From Arthrobacter sp. CAN_C5 (GTDB lineage Bacteria > Actinomycetota > Actinomycetes > Actinomycetales > Micrococcaceae): DNA of 64,000 bases. Positions 8,767-17,361 of the stretch are shown here, piece by piece; the stretch's first letter is position 1; each line of letters opens with the position of its first letter. The stretch is taken from contig NZ_JAGGMZ010000001.1 in NCBI RefSeq assembly GCF_017875735.1, forward strand, positions 1,116,001 through 1,180,000, written 5' to 3'. A program made the translations under genes and the position numbers. Below the pieces are notes generated by a model that had not been told where the DNA came from, did not search any database, and saw only the letters and a list, made by a program, of their open reading frames with translations.

Positions 8767-9965
8767 CTCGCGTCGATCTCTTTCTCTAGGGAGTCAAGGT
8801 CTTGGCTCCAACGCACCAGGTGCGCGTTGGAGGCGGGTGCATCGGTGCGGAGCAGCCTGTCAAGATCCGCGGGAGTCCGGCCCGAGTGCCGCGCGGCCGC
8901 GTCCACCACCTCGGCCACCGAACTGGTCGCTGGCAGGCGGAGCCGTGAGGCAAGACGGAGGAGGGTAGCGGCACGCAGATTTGCGGCTGCGCGATCCAGT
9001 GAGGAGGAATCCTGGTAAAGGCGGGCCCGTCCTTCGGCGGTCTCGGCGGCACGAACCACCACGGGCAGGGGCTCGGTCACCAGCGGACCCAGCCTCCGCC
9101 CACGCCACAGCACTGCCAGCAGCCCCGTGGCGAGGAGCCAGAGCATCACCGGGTTCACCCATTCGGGCAACAGGTTCAGCGGGTCGACCAGTGCATCGGC
9201 CGGGGCGAGGTCCGCGGGGGTGGGCTGGTACCAGACGAGCACCGGGTTATTGCCCAGGGTACGTAGCGCCAGCGCCGCATTCCCTTCCCGGTCGATTGAC
9301 TCGTTGCTGAGGATGGCGCCGTTGCCCAGCGCCACGATGTCCTGCCCTGCCGTTGCGGCATAGGATCCCGACGGCGGACCACCCTGGGCCGAGGCCGGTG
9401 GGAAACAGATCAGGTCCCCCCGGTAGGCGAAGCCTCCGGCCGTGATGGCAGCGGCAGCGGTGGCATCCGTCACCTGGCAGGCCGCCGGAAGCGCCCCGTC
9501 CGCCTCGGCCGCGGGGATCAAGCCTGCCTGACGAATGGTGGGGGCAAGCTCGGACAGCATGATGGTGGTGGGTTCGATGAGGACCAGCCGGTCGGCGACT
9601 CCGCTGAGCTGTCCCAGCTGGTCGGCGCTCAACCAGGAGTCGGGGTCGTGGAGTAAGAGGGTGGCTTCGTTGCTGAGAGCGTCCTCGGCGGCTTGCAGGG
9701 ATTCGGCCTGTACTACCTCGACGCCGCGGTCGGCGAGGACCTCGGCGAGTGCCATCGCACCGGACGGTGCAGGGTTGACCGGCGAGAGGGCGGCTCCGTC
9801 CTGCCCCGACCGGCCGAAGAATCCGAGCACCACAACCAGGACCAGGAGGAGCCCGAGGGCCAGCCAGGGGGCGAGCCGACGGAACCGGGTGCCAGCGGTC
9901 CGGGCGGCGCTGCCGCCGTCGCCCAGAACCTCGGGCGCGACGTCGTGAGTTTCCTGCTCAATCAT
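8763..9965 (-). CDS. DUF4350 domain membrane protein
   Basis: The 400-residue protein has an N-terminal membrane helix (APWLALGLLLVLVVVLGFFG, about residues 32-51). A DUF4350-type extracytoplasmic domain follows, with NPAPSGAMALAEVLADRGVE near residue 64. A second membrane helix (VMLWLLATGLLAVLW) lies near residue 275 and precedes a cytoplasmic tail. The topology fits a membrane partner of the MoxR/DUF58 system. Start and stop overlap both neighbours by 1-4 nt, which argues for a single transcript. No enzymatic motif is visible. Confidence 0.8.
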   Translation of the reverse strand: MIEQETHDVAPEVLGDGGSAARTAGTRFRRLAPWLALGLLLVLVVVLGFFGRSGQDGAALSPVNPAPSGAMALAEVLADRGVEVVQAESLQAAEDALSNEATLLLHDPDSWLSADQLGQLSGVADRLVLIEPTTIMLSELAPTIRQAGLIPAAEADGALPAACQVTDATAAAAITAGGFAYRGDLICFPPASAQGGPPSGSYAATAGQDIVALGNGAILSNESIDREGNAALALRTLGNNPVLVWYQPTPADLAPADALVDPLNLLPEWVNPVMLWLLATGLLAVLWRGRRLGPLVTEPLPVVVRAAETAEGRARLYQDSSSLDRAAANLRAATLLRLASRLRLPATSSVAEVVDAAARHSGRTPADLDRLLRTDAPASNAHLVRWSQDLDSLEKEIDAR

Positions 9966-10651
9966 CAGCGGGGCGCCATCAGTTCGGGTGTGTGCCGTTG
10001 CAGGGCGGGAGGGGTGGCGGTCAGCAGATCATCGATGGCGGTGGCGCGCTGGTAGTCCGACGCATCGGCAGCCTGGCTGCCGTAGTGGACCTCGTTGAAC
10101 CGGTTGGCGAGCCAGCTGGTTTCCTCAGCTGTCGGGCCGAACGCAGCCCGGAGTTGCACAGCGGTTTCGCCTGCAGTGCGACCGGGCTGGCTGTCGACGA
10201 TTCCCCGTTCCTCAGCCGATCGGATCACGGCGCGGAGCCGCTCGGTCAGCGCGGTGTCCCAATTCTTCGAGGAGGCAGCGCTGTCTGCGAGTTGTCGGTG
10301 TTCGAGCGCGGTGCGCACGGTATCACCGGCGAACACCCCGACCCCGTCCACCTTGCGCCGGGCATTGAGGCGCGGACGGACCAACCAGACGGCCGCCGCA
10401 ATGACAATCGCCGCACCCAGGGCGAGCAGCAGTGTGCCTGGACCAGCCTCCAGCGGCCGTAGTCCCGCGAGAAGCGAGCCCAACCACTCGAGGATGGCGG
10501 CGATGAGCCGCTCAATGATGTTCGGCTCAGCCTCCTGATAGGGCCCTTTGGCCAGTTCGTCGACCAGCCACCGGCGCGCCTCGTCGTCGTCAGGCACCAC
10601 CGGGCGATGACCGGTGAGGGGCAGGACAGCGGGCACTGGTGGGGTTGGCAT
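9965..10651 (-). CDS. DUF4129 domain membrane protein
   Basis: The 228-residue protein has a membrane helix around residues 73-92 (TLLLALGAAIVIAAAVWLV). Its C-terminal region resembles DUF4129, with LTERLRAVIRSAEERGIVDS, AGETAVQL and a YG motif in NEVHYG. DUF4129 domains also occur at the C-terminus of transglutaminase-like membrane proteins that sit next to MoxR/DUF58 genes, which fits this neighbourhood. It shares one base with the start of the DUF4350 gene. Confidence 0.78.
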   Translation of the reverse strand: MPTPPVPAVLPLTGHRPVVPDDDEARRWLVDELAKGPYQEAEPNIIERLIAAILEWLGSLLAGLRPLEAGPGTLLLALGAAIVIAAAVWLVRPRLNARRKVDGVGVFAGDTVRTALEHRQLADSAASSKNWDTALTERLRAVIRSAEERGIVDSQPGRTAGETAVQLRAAFGPTAEETSWLANRFNEVHYGSQAADASDYQRATAIDDLLTATPPALQRHTPELMAPR

Positions 10652-10668
10652 CGTGGGGGTGCCCTGGC

Positions 10669-11940
10669 TTAGGCGCCATTGGCGGGCGGGTTGCCCGGCT
10701 GGTGGCCGAACTGCTGGCCGCCGGGGTTGGCGGACTGGCCCGGGATGGAGGTGAATCTGCCCGCGGTGGCTTCTTCGTGTTCGCGCAGCAGGACGACGTC
10801 GAATCCCTCACGCCTGATGCGTAGGTCCACGTAAAGGAGGGCGGTCACGCCAGCCTGGAAGGCGTAGCCGATGGCGCCGAACACCGCGGTGATCAGCTGG
10901 GCCAGAATCAGGACGGGCAGCGAACTCATCAGTTCCTCGCCAAGTTCCGTGGGGGAGTCGCTGAAGGACACGAACTGGGTGGCGAGCAGGCTCAGCGGGG
11001 TGGAAATCACCGACGTGATGATCGAGACGATGATGCTGGTGAGGATCAGGATCCCGAACGTGCGCCACCAGTTACGGCCGGTCAGGGTCCAGGACCGGCG
11101 CAGCGAGGTGATTGGTCCGGCCCCTTCCAGCATCAGCACGGCCGGGGCGAGCACGAACTTGATGCTGAGCCACACGATTGCGGCCAGCGAGGCCAGGAAC
11201 CCGAGCACGATGAGCCAGATGGAATCCTGGCCCAGGGCTGTGGCCAGCAGGACGGCGATCACCACCAGGAGACCCAGGCCGACGACAATGATCAGCAGCA
11301 GCAGGAACCCGAGTCCGAGCAGCGGGAGGATACGCCGGGCAGCCAGCTTCCACAGCTGTACGAAGCTGGTTCGCTCGTTCAGCACTGCCCGCGCGATAGG
11401 GATGACCAGGACCCCCTGGAGGATGAGCACCCCCACGCTGCTCAGGACCACGAGCGCGGTACCCACCGAAATTGCCGATACCGCAAGGCCGGTCACCTGA
11501 TCCACTGAGGGGTTGTTTGGATCCAGCTGGGCAAGTGACCCGACCAGCCCGACCGTGAGCAGCAGGGTCAGCACGGAAATGACGACCTGGAAGAGGATCG
11601 CCGTGCCGAAGGTCGCTAGGGGGTTCTTGCGGCATGCCTGGAACGCTCCATCGAGGATTTCTCCCAGGCCCAGGGGACGTAGTGGGATGATTCCCGGCTT
11701 CGGCGGAGCCTGATAGCCGCGGAACTGGCCATGCGGAACGCCCTGCCAGGGCGCTGACGCGCCCCACTGGGGCTGTTCACCCTGCCCGGTACCGGGTTGC
11801 TGGCCCCACTGGGGCTGTCCGCCCCATTGAGTGTTCTGTCCCCATTGGGGCTGTGGGCCAGAGGTCGGCGGCAGCTGGCCGTCGGGCGCGTTGTCCCGCG
11901 CCTGGTCGCCTGGTTCACTGTCGTGCGGATTGTTGCTCAT
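10669..11940 (-). CDS. Polytopic membrane protein with PQWG-rich N-terminus
   Basis: The protein has 423 residues from the ATG at 11938-11940. The frame extends 9 codons further, but the MSNNPHD start is better placed behind the leader. Residues 10-80 are a low-complexity hydrophilic tail with repeated PQWG/QWGQ units. About six hydrophobic helices follow, in the style of the membrane domain of glycerophosphodiesterase-like proteins (LRPLGLGEILDGAFQACRKN). No catalytic domain is present. It is first in the minus-strand run and diverges from mtrA. Its function is unknown. Confidence 0.7.
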   Translation of the reverse strand: MSNNPHDSEPGDQARDNAPDGQLPPTSGPQPQWGQNTQWGGQPQWGQQPGTGQGEQPQWGASAPWQGVPHGQFRGYQAPPKPGIIPLRPLGLGEILDGAFQACRKNPLATFGTAILFQVVISVLTLLLTVGLVGSLAQLDPNNPSVDQVTGLAVSAISVGTALVVLSSVGVLILQGVLVIPIARAVLNERTSFVQLWKLAARRILPLLGLGFLLLLIIVVGLGLLVVIAVLLATALGQDSIWLIVLGFLASLAAIVWLSIKFVLAPAVLMLEGAGPITSLRRSWTLTGRNWWRTFGILILTSIIVSIITSVISTPLSLLATQFVSFSDSPTELGEELMSSLPVLILAQLITAVFGAIGYAFQAGVTALLYVDLRIRREGFDVVLLREHEEATAGRFTSIPGQSANPGGQQFGHQPGNPPANGA

Positions 11941-11951
11941 CCTGTCCCCCC

Positions 11952-11965
11952 GGAACGATCGTTCC
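11952..11965. repeat. 14-bp perfect palindrome in the leader of the membrane protein gene
   Basis: GGAACGATCGTTCC is a perfect palindrome 12-25 nt upstream of the ATG at 11940. It is downstream of the likely transcription start, where an operator could block transcription or a hairpin could mask the start region. Confidence 0.5.
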
Positions 11966-11986
11966 ACTCGTGAACCCGTTTCCTAA

Positions 11987-11996
11987 AACTATAGTT
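11987..11996. promoter_or_regulatory. Palindromic, possibly bidirectional -10 element
   Basis: AACTATAGTT reads as TATAGT on both strands (11990-11995 forward, 11988-11993 reverse). One AT-rich core could therefore serve the membrane protein gene to the left and mtrA to the right. The implied leaders are about 40 nt and about 95 nt. Confidence 0.4.
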
Positions 11997-12093
11997 ACAA
12001 AGGAGGGGGGTTGAGGGAACTCTCCTCACTGTGGGGCGCGCGGAGAGTCCCCGCCAGTACAACATTGCCGCCGCAATGGGGGACTATGGAGAT

Positions 12094-12771
12094 ATGAAGG
12101 CACGCATTCTGGTCGTCGACGACGACGAAGCTCTGGCTGAGATGATCGGCATCGTACTGCGCAACGACGGGTTCGACCCGGTGTTCTGCGCCGACGGTTC
12201 CCAGGCGTTGGAAATCTTCAGGAGCTCCAAACCGGACCTGGTGCTGCTCGATCTGATGCTGCCCGGGATCGACGGGATTGAGGTCTGCCGGCAGATCCGC
12301 AACGAGTCGGATCTGCCTATTGTCATGCTGACGGCAAAATCCGACACGTCCGACATTGTGCGGGGCCTCGAATCCGGGGCTGATGACTACGTTCCCAAGC
12401 CCTTCAAGCCGGCCGAACTGGTGGCCCGGGTCCGGGCCCGGCTCCGGCCAGGGGATCAGAAGGCCCCGGAAACACTGCGGATCGGCGAGGTCACCATCGA
12501 CGTCGCAGGCCACTCGGTGGTCCGTGCGGGCGACCGTATCTCGCTGACACCGCTGGAGTTCGATCTGCTCGTGGCGCTGGCACGCAAACCGTGGCAGGTG
12601 TTCACCCGTGAACTGTTGCTGGAGCAGGTCTGGGGCTACCGGCACGCTGCTGATACCCGGCTCGTTAACGTTCATGTGCAACGGCTGCGGTCGAAGATCG
12701 AGCGCGACCCCGAGGCACCTGAGATTGTGCTGACGGTCCGCGGCGTCGGATACAAGGCAGGACAGGGGTAA
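12094..12771 (+). CDS. mtrA: Response regulator MtrA
   Basis: This OmpR/PhoB-type DNA-binding regulator is phosphorylated by MtrB and controls cell wall and division genes in actinobacteria. The 225-residue protein has an N-terminal receiver with the acidic pocket VVDDDEA, phospho-acceptor Asp in LVLLDLMLPG, and Lys in YVPKPFKP. A winged helix follows with SLTPLEFDLLVALARKP and the near-invariant LEQVWGYRHAADTRLVNVHV. Similarity to the mycobacterial protein is very high in that segment. The ATG at 12094 was chosen over in-frame upstream starts because it begins the receiver (MKARILVVDDD). The mtrB and lpqB genes follow. Confidence 0.96.
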   Translation: MKARILVVDDDEALAEMIGIVLRNDGFDPVFCADGSQALEIFRSSKPDLVLLDLMLPGIDGIEVCRQIRNESDLPIVMLTAKSDTSDIVRGLESGADDYVPKPFKPAELVARVRARLRPGDQKAPETLRIGEVTIDVAGHSVVRAGDRISLTPLEFDLLVALARKPWQVFTRELLLEQVWGYRHAADTRLVNVHVQRLRSKIERDPEAPEIVLTVRGVGYKAGQG

Positions 12772-12772
12772 G

Positions 12773-14488
12773 TTGGAGCGCGCTTCAGCCACGGTTCGGG
12801 ACCGGCTGTCGGAGCTGGCCTCCCAGACCTGGGCCCTGATCCGGCGAGGGCTGTCGCGGACGGCCCTGCAGTGGCGCCGATCGCTGCAGTTCCGCACCGT
12901 GGTCTCCACCCTGCTGCTCACCGCGCTGGCCTTCGCCGCGGTCGGTGCGTTCCTCTCCAACCAGATTGCCTCCGGGCTGTACGAGGAGCGGTTCGAGCAG
13001 TTCCGTGCCGAGTCCAGCAACGGGCTGACCGAAGTGGAAGCGATCTTCAGCAGCGCCTCCACCACCGACCAGGAATCCACCACCCAACTGGTGCGGGACA
13101 CCCTCCCCAGTCTGGAGGGTGGTGGCGCGGACGCACCCCGCCGCTACCTTCTCGCAATCATCCCCGACCAGACCACTGACCTGTACATGGCACCGTTCGG
13201 CAGCGACGGCCTGCTGGAATCCAGTGTCATCCCGCAGACGATGGTTGACGCCGTCAGAAACGGTGATGACCAGTACTGGTCCGCCACCTCCATCAAGTCC
13301 GACACCGGGGAACGTGTGCCAGGTCTGGCATTCGGCACCAAGGTAACCCTGCCGCCCGCGCAAACCGAGTACGCCCTCTACCTGATCTACGATCTGTCGT
13401 CGATGCAGGCAACCCTGGATTACATCCACGGGGTGATCTGGATTGCCGGCACGCTGCTGCTGGTTACCATCGGGGCCATCGCCTGGTTTGTCACCCGCAG
13501 CGTCGTGGGACCGGTCAGCCACGCGGCAGTGGTGTCCGAGAAGCTCGCGTCCGGACACCTGCAGGAACGGATGGACGTCAAGGGGGAGGACGAGGTGGCA
13601 CGGCTGGGGGCTTCGTTCAATCACATGGCCGAGAGCCTGCAGGACCAGATCACCCAGCTCGCCCAGCTGTCCCAGATGCAGCAGCGCTTCGTCTCGGATG
13701 TTTCGCATGAGCTGCGCACCCCGCTGACCACCGTCCGCATGGCCGCGGAGGTGCTCCATGATGCCCGTGCCAATTTCGACCCCATCAACCGGCGGTCGGC
13801 GGAGATCCTGTACAACCAGGTGGAGCGGTTCCAGGCCCTGCTCGCCGACCTGCTGGAAATCTCGAGGTTCGACGCTGGCGCCGCGGTGCTTGAGCCGGAA
13901 TCTATCGATATCTTCCAGATAGTCCGGTACGTCATTGACGGAGCTCAGCCGCTCGCTGATGCCTGTGGCTCCGAACTGACTATCATCTCGCGCGAGACCG
14001 AGTGCGTCGTCGAAGTGGACCCGCGACGGATCGACCGGATCCTGCGGAACCTCGTAGTCAACGCGTTGGAGCACGGCGACGGGAAGCCGGTCGTCATCTA
14101 TATCGCTTCCAACCCCGACGCCGTCGCTGTGGCGGTCCGGGATTACGGCATTGGGATGACCCCGCTGGAGGCCTCCCGGGTCTTCGACCGGTTCTGGCGG
14201 GCTGACCCGGCACGCGCCCGGACCACCGGGGGCAGCGGGCTGGGACTGTCCATCGCCACCGAGGACGCCCACCTGCATGGCGCCTGGCTGCAGGCATGGG
14301 GCTCGCCGGGCAAGGGCGCCTGTTTCCGTCTGACCCTGCCCAAGCTGCGCGACTCGGTGCTCAAGGTTTCGCCCCTCCCGCTTCCCCCACGCAAGGGCGG
14401 GGTGCCGGAACGGCCACCGGTCGGAACCACCCCCGAGTCGCTGCCCCAACTGCACACGATGGTGAAGGGATCTTTCGATGCCCGCTGA
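12773..14488 (+). CDS. mtrB: Sensor histidine kinase MtrB
   Basis: The 571-residue kinase starts at a TTG one base after the mtrA stop. TM1 spans about residues 41-63 and an extracytoplasmic sensor about 64-220. TM2 covers about 221-241 and is followed by a HAMP linker. The HisKA box carries phospho-His312 in SDVSHELRTP. The ATPase domain shows NLVVNALEHG, RDYGIGM and GGSGLGLSIA. It autophosphorylates and passes phosphate to MtrA. Its last 11 bases overlap lpqB, as in other actinobacteria where LpqB modulates MtrB. The C-terminal tail after residue 530 is proline-rich and variable. Confidence 0.95.
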   Translation: MERASATVRDRLSELASQTWALIRRGLSRTALQWRRSLQFRTVVSTLLLTALAFAAVGAFLSNQIASGLYEERFEQFRAESSNGLTEVEAIFSSASTTDQESTTQLVRDTLPSLEGGGADAPRRYLLAIIPDQTTDLYMAPFGSDGLLESSVIPQTMVDAVRNGDDQYWSATSIKSDTGERVPGLAFGTKVTLPPAQTEYALYLIYDLSSMQATLDYIHGVIWIAGTLLLVTIGAIAWFVTRSVVGPVSHAAVVSEKLASGHLQERMDVKGEDEVARLGASFNHMAESLQDQITQLAQLSQMQQRFVSDVSHELRTPLTTVRMAAEVLHDARANFDPINRRSAEILYNQVERFQALLADLLEISRFDAGAAVLEPESIDIFQIVRYVIDGAQPLADACGSELTIISRETECVVEVDPRRIDRILRNLVVNALEHGDGKPVVIYIASNPDAVAVAVRDYGIGMTPLEASRVFDRFWRADPARARTTGGSGLGLSIATEDAHLHGAWLQAWGSPGKGACFRLTLPKLRDSVLKVSPLPLPPRKGGVPERPPVGTTPESLPQLHTMVKGSFDAR

Positions 14489-16214
14489 GAGACGAACCCT
14501 GACCCGGTCCCTGATGCTGGCGTTGCTGCCCCTCCTGCTGGTCATCACCGGCTGCTCATCGATCCCCACCTCCGGTCCGGTGGGAGTCATCACCGCCGAC
14601 GACGGGTCCGATGCCACGGAGCCGCTCATCTTCAACCCGCTCGGCCCCACCGAGGACGCCGACCCGGAGTCGCTGCTGGCATCCTTCATCACCGCTGGCA
14701 GGGGGGCAGCGGGGGATTACGAAATAGCCAGGGACTACCTCACCGAGGAGTTTGCCGATCAGTGGCAGCCTGAGGAACGCATCATTGTCTATAACGCCAG
14801 CCCGCAGATTTCAGCGACCCCCGTGGAGGGGGTTTTCCAGATCCAGCTTGAGGTCGAAGGGACGATCGATGCCGAGGGTATCCGGAGGAGCGCGGCGGCC
14901 ACCACCACCGAGTCAGTCACCGCCGAAATGGTTCAGGATGCCGATGGGCAGTGGAGGATCACCTCTATTCCCAACGGCATCATGATCTCCTCGATCGACG
15001 CTGAGTTGTTGCTGCGAACCTACAGCCTGTACTTCTACAGCAGCTCCTTCGAGCGCTGGGTGCCGGACGTCAGGTGGTTCGTAAACCGCACAGCCATTGC
15101 CGCCAACATTGTGGAGGCGATGCTTGAGGGCCCGGCGCCTTATCTGCAGGGGTCGGTGACCAGCGCCTTCCCTGAGAGCACCACTCTGGGCGTTGAGTCG
15201 GTCCCGATTGTCTCGGGCACAGCGACGGTGGAGCTATCAGCCGATGTGCTGCAGGAGACCAGCGACCTGGTCCGCCAGCAAATGCAACAGCAACTGCGCG
15301 CGAACCTCGCTGGCCTGAACACCGTGAATGCGGTGGAGATGACTGTCTCCGGGCAGCCGGTGTTTCTGGGCGACGGGGAAAACCTTCCACACCCAAACCT
15401 CATCGTCCCGGTTGGTGACCCGCCAGTGGGCAACGAACAGGTCGTGGTGTCCGGCGATGAGCTCTTGCTGTACCAGGCGGACCAGACGGTAGTCATCGAT
15501 GCGATGCCGTCCGTGGCTGCACTGGACCCGCAGGATCCGGCGATGTCGTTGACCGGAACGGACTTTGCGTTTCTTAACGGGAACCGCACCCGCCTTTACA
15601 CCACGGGGCCCGAACGGGAAGTCGTCATCGTTGCCACCGGCCGGTCGTTGACCGCTCCGAGCTTCGACCCCGACAACTGGGTCTGGACAGCCAGTACCGA
15701 CGGAGACGGGCAGGGCGGCACCGTCACCGCAGTGCCCCCCGGCGGTACCCAGGACAGCGCAGTCACCGTGATTGCGCCGTGGCTGGCCGATGTCGCAGTC
15801 CTCGAACTCAGGGTCTCCCGGGACGGCTCACGGGCGCTGGTCGTGACCGAGCAGGACGGGGTCAGCCGGGTGCTGCTGGCCGGAATCATCCGCAACAACG
15901 ACCGAACGCCGCAGTCACTGGCCACCCCGCAGGAACTCTTTGCCAGTGGGCCGGTCAATACCGCCAAGTGGGTCAACGAGGACACAGTAATCGTCGCGGA
16001 AACGCAAGCCGAGGCTAAGGTGGTCCCGGAGTTCCTCGGCCTCGATGGGAGCTCCGAGGCCCTGGCTCCCCTGGACGGGATCATCCACATCAGCGCCGGC
16101 ACCGGCACGACGGCCATCTTTGCTGGCACTCCCGAGGGGGTCCGGAACCGGGTCGGCGATACCTGGTCCGACCAGCCGGTGGAAGGTGTCGCCGACCCGG
16201 CGTTTCCTGGCTAA
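14478..16214 (+). CDS. lpqB: Lipoprotein LpqB, MtrAB accessory protein
   Basis: The 578-residue protein has a lipoprotein signal peptide ending in the lipobox VITGC (Cys26). A GerMN-like domain follows (about residues 200-290, with VEAMLEGPAPYLQGSVTSAF). The C-terminal half is a beta-propeller-type LpqB domain. In mycobacteria LpqB binds the MtrB sensor and tunes MtrA phosphorylation. The 11-nt overlap with mtrB implies coupled translation. It should be anchored on the outer face of the membrane. A weak hairpin at 16225-16247 follows the stop codon. Confidence 0.93.
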   Translation: MPAERRTLTRSLMLALLPLLLVITGCSSIPTSGPVGVITADDGSDATEPLIFNPLGPTEDADPESLLASFITAGRGAAGDYEIARDYLTEEFADQWQPEERIIVYNASPQISATPVEGVFQIQLEVEGTIDAEGIRRSAAATTTESVTAEMVQDADGQWRITSIPNGIMISSIDAELLLRTYSLYFYSSSFERWVPDVRWFVNRTAIAANIVEAMLEGPAPYLQGSVTSAFPESTTLGVESVPIVSGTATVELSADVLQETSDLVRQQMQQQLRANLAGLNTVNAVEMTVSGQPVFLGDGENLPHPNLIVPVGDPPVGNEQVVVSGDELLLYQADQTVVIDAMPSVAALDPQDPAMSLTGTDFAFLNGNRTRLYTTGPEREVVIVATGRSLTAPSFDPDNWVWTASTDGDGQGGTVTAVPPGGTQDSAVTVIAPWLADVAVLELRVSRDGSRALVVTEQDGVSRVLLAGIIRNNDRTPQSLATPQELFASGPVNTAKWVNEDTVIVAETQAEAKVVPEFLGLDGSSEALAPLDGIIHISAGTGTTAIFAGTPEGVRNRVGDTWSDQPVEGVADPAFPG

Positions 16215-16224
16215 CCTTCAGCCA

Positions 16225-16247
16225 TCGGGCCAGCCGGCTGCTCCCGA
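16225..16247 (+). terminator. Weak hairpin after lpqB
   Basis: TCGGG and CCCGA (16225-16229 and 16243-16247) enclose the palindrome CAGCCGGCTG. The arms are short and there is no T-run, so it may only attenuate transcription. Confidence 0.3.
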
Positions 16248-16259
16248 CGGGCGCTGGGG

Positions 16260-16268
16260 TTATCCACA
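16260..16268 (+). promoter_or_regulatory. TTATCCACA site upstream of comF
   Basis: The 9-mer begins 60 nt before the comF start, in the context GGGGTTATCCACATCC. It equals the consensus DnaA box. It recurs upstream of the CpaB/CpaE-like pair and of tadA (24507, 62356), with a one-base variant near the FHA-FtsK gene (41501). Confidence 0.5.
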
Positions 16269-16319
16269 TCCGCCGCCCGGTAGGACCGCCGGCCGTGGTG
16301 CATCGCCACAGTAGAGGTT

Positions 16320-17201
16320 ATGCATTGGCACGAGCGGAGAGTGACACGGCTGGCCGCCGTCGCCGTCTGGCTCGATGGTGTCCTGCAGCGTCCGACGACG
16401 GTTCGGCTGCTCGGTGCCGGCCGGGACTTCTGGTCTCTGGTCCTTCCCACCGAATGTGCCGCCTGCACCTCGCCTGCGGTGACACTGTGCCCCGAGTGTC
16501 TAGCGAGGGTCCGGGCGGCGACGGTCCGCCCCTTCCGTGCCGACGGGGGAGCGGACGCCCTGCCTGCAGCTGAAGGCTACGAGGGTGGCCCGGGTGATCC
16601 CACTGATATTGACGTCCTGCCGGTGACCGCAGCGGGGCACTACCGGGGCACCGTGTCCCGGTTGCTCCTGTCCTACAAGAATCGCCGCCGCACCGACGTC
16701 GGGCGGCCCCTGCAGGCAGCGCTCGCGGGCGCCCTGCAAACAGCTGTCCAGGGGATCCGGAAGCGTGGTGAACAGGGCATGATTTTGTTGGTGCCTGTGC
16801 CATCGAGGGGCGCGTCGATGCGTCGTCGCGGCTACGATCCGCTTGGCCTCCTGCTTGCAGGCCTGGACCGGAGGGGTGAGCTGCCGGCAGGGTGTCATGT
16901 CGCTGCCCTGGTGGTCTACCGTGGTGCTTTGACCGGGGAACCGTCCGTTCTCGCCAGCCGCGCCAGGCCGGTCAGCCAGAAGGGTCTGGGCGGCTCCCAA
17001 CGGCGGATCAATGTCCATGCCAGCATGGCGTTGAGGCCGGGCCGCTGTCTACCGCCCGGAGCCGTCTGCCTGGTAATCGACGACGTCCTGACCACGGGGG
17101 CCACCATCGCCGAAGTGACGCGGGTCCTGCGACACGCCGGAGCAATCGTGGCTGGGGCGGCCGTCGTCGCTGCCACACCGGCGCCGTCCCGCTCCCGGTG
17201 A
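16320..17201 (+). CDS. comF: ComF-family phosphoribosyltransferase-like protein
   Basis: The 293-residue protein has an N-terminal zinc-ribbon-like pair of CxxC motifs (ECAACTSPAVTLCPECLARV, about residues 42-61). It has the ComF segment LLLSYKNRRRTDVGRPL and a C-terminal PRPP-binding motif (VCLVIDDVLTTGATI). ComF is needed for efficient natural transformation where it has been tested, probably in handling imported single-stranded DNA. In actinobacteria it routinely sits between lpqB and hpf, as here. The start ATG follows AGAGG closely. A TTATCCACA site lies just upstream. Confidence 0.88.
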   Translation: MHWHERRVTRLAAVAVWLDGVLQRPTTVRLLGAGRDFWSLVLPTECAACTSPAVTLCPECLARVRAATVRPFRADGGADALPAAEGYEGGPGDPTDIDVLPVTAAGHYRGTVSRLLLSYKNRRRTDVGRPLQAALAGALQTAVQGIRKRGEQGMILLVPVPSRGASMRRRGYDPLGLLLAGLDRRGELPAGCHVAALVVYRGALTGEPSVLASRARPVSQKGLGGSQRRINVHASMALRPGRCLPPGAVCLVIDDVLTTGATIAEVTRVLRHAGAIVAGAAVVAATPAPSRSR

Positions 17202-17267
17202 AACGTAGTCGAAATAAACCCCTCTGAAGGTAGGAATATCGGGGCTGGGTGAACTAACGTGAGGTAT

Positions 17268-17273
17268 GGGTAT
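17268..17273 (+). promoter_or_regulatory. Possible general-stress (SigB/SigF-type) -10 element of hpf
   Basis: GGGTAT fits the GGGTAY -10 of actinobacterial stress sigma factors. A GGGT that could serve as a GNNT -35 ends 17 nt upstream, one base beyond the usual spacer. This is a tentative reading. Confidence 0.25.
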
Positions 17274-17298
17274 CTTGACGAAGACAGGTACCCGTCGA

Positions 17299-17330
17299 CA
17301 GCGGCTGGAAGCACGACTCCCCGGCCGCTG
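17299..17330 (+). promoter_or_regulatory. Hairpin in the hpf leader
   Basis: CAGCGGCTGG pairs with CCGGCCGCTG over 10 bp with one G-T pair and a 12-nt loop. It lies 32 nt upstream of the hpf start. It could be an attenuator, an RNA stability element or a terminator for comF read-through. No T-run follows. Confidence 0.4.
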
Positions 17331-17361
17331 TTGTGTCACCTAAGCGATTTTGGAGGGCACC

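Noticed and set aside
12785..14692. A 635-codon open frame on the minus strand opposite mtrB
   Set aside because: mtrB on the plus strand has every kinase motif. The opposite frame is a GC-bias shadow with no recognisable domain.
16260..16268. Consensus DnaA boxes as evidence for a replication origin
   Set aside because: The three boxes are 8-38 kb apart, with no dnaA, dnaN, gyrB or AT-rich unwinding region. A cluster of boxes would be expected at oriC.
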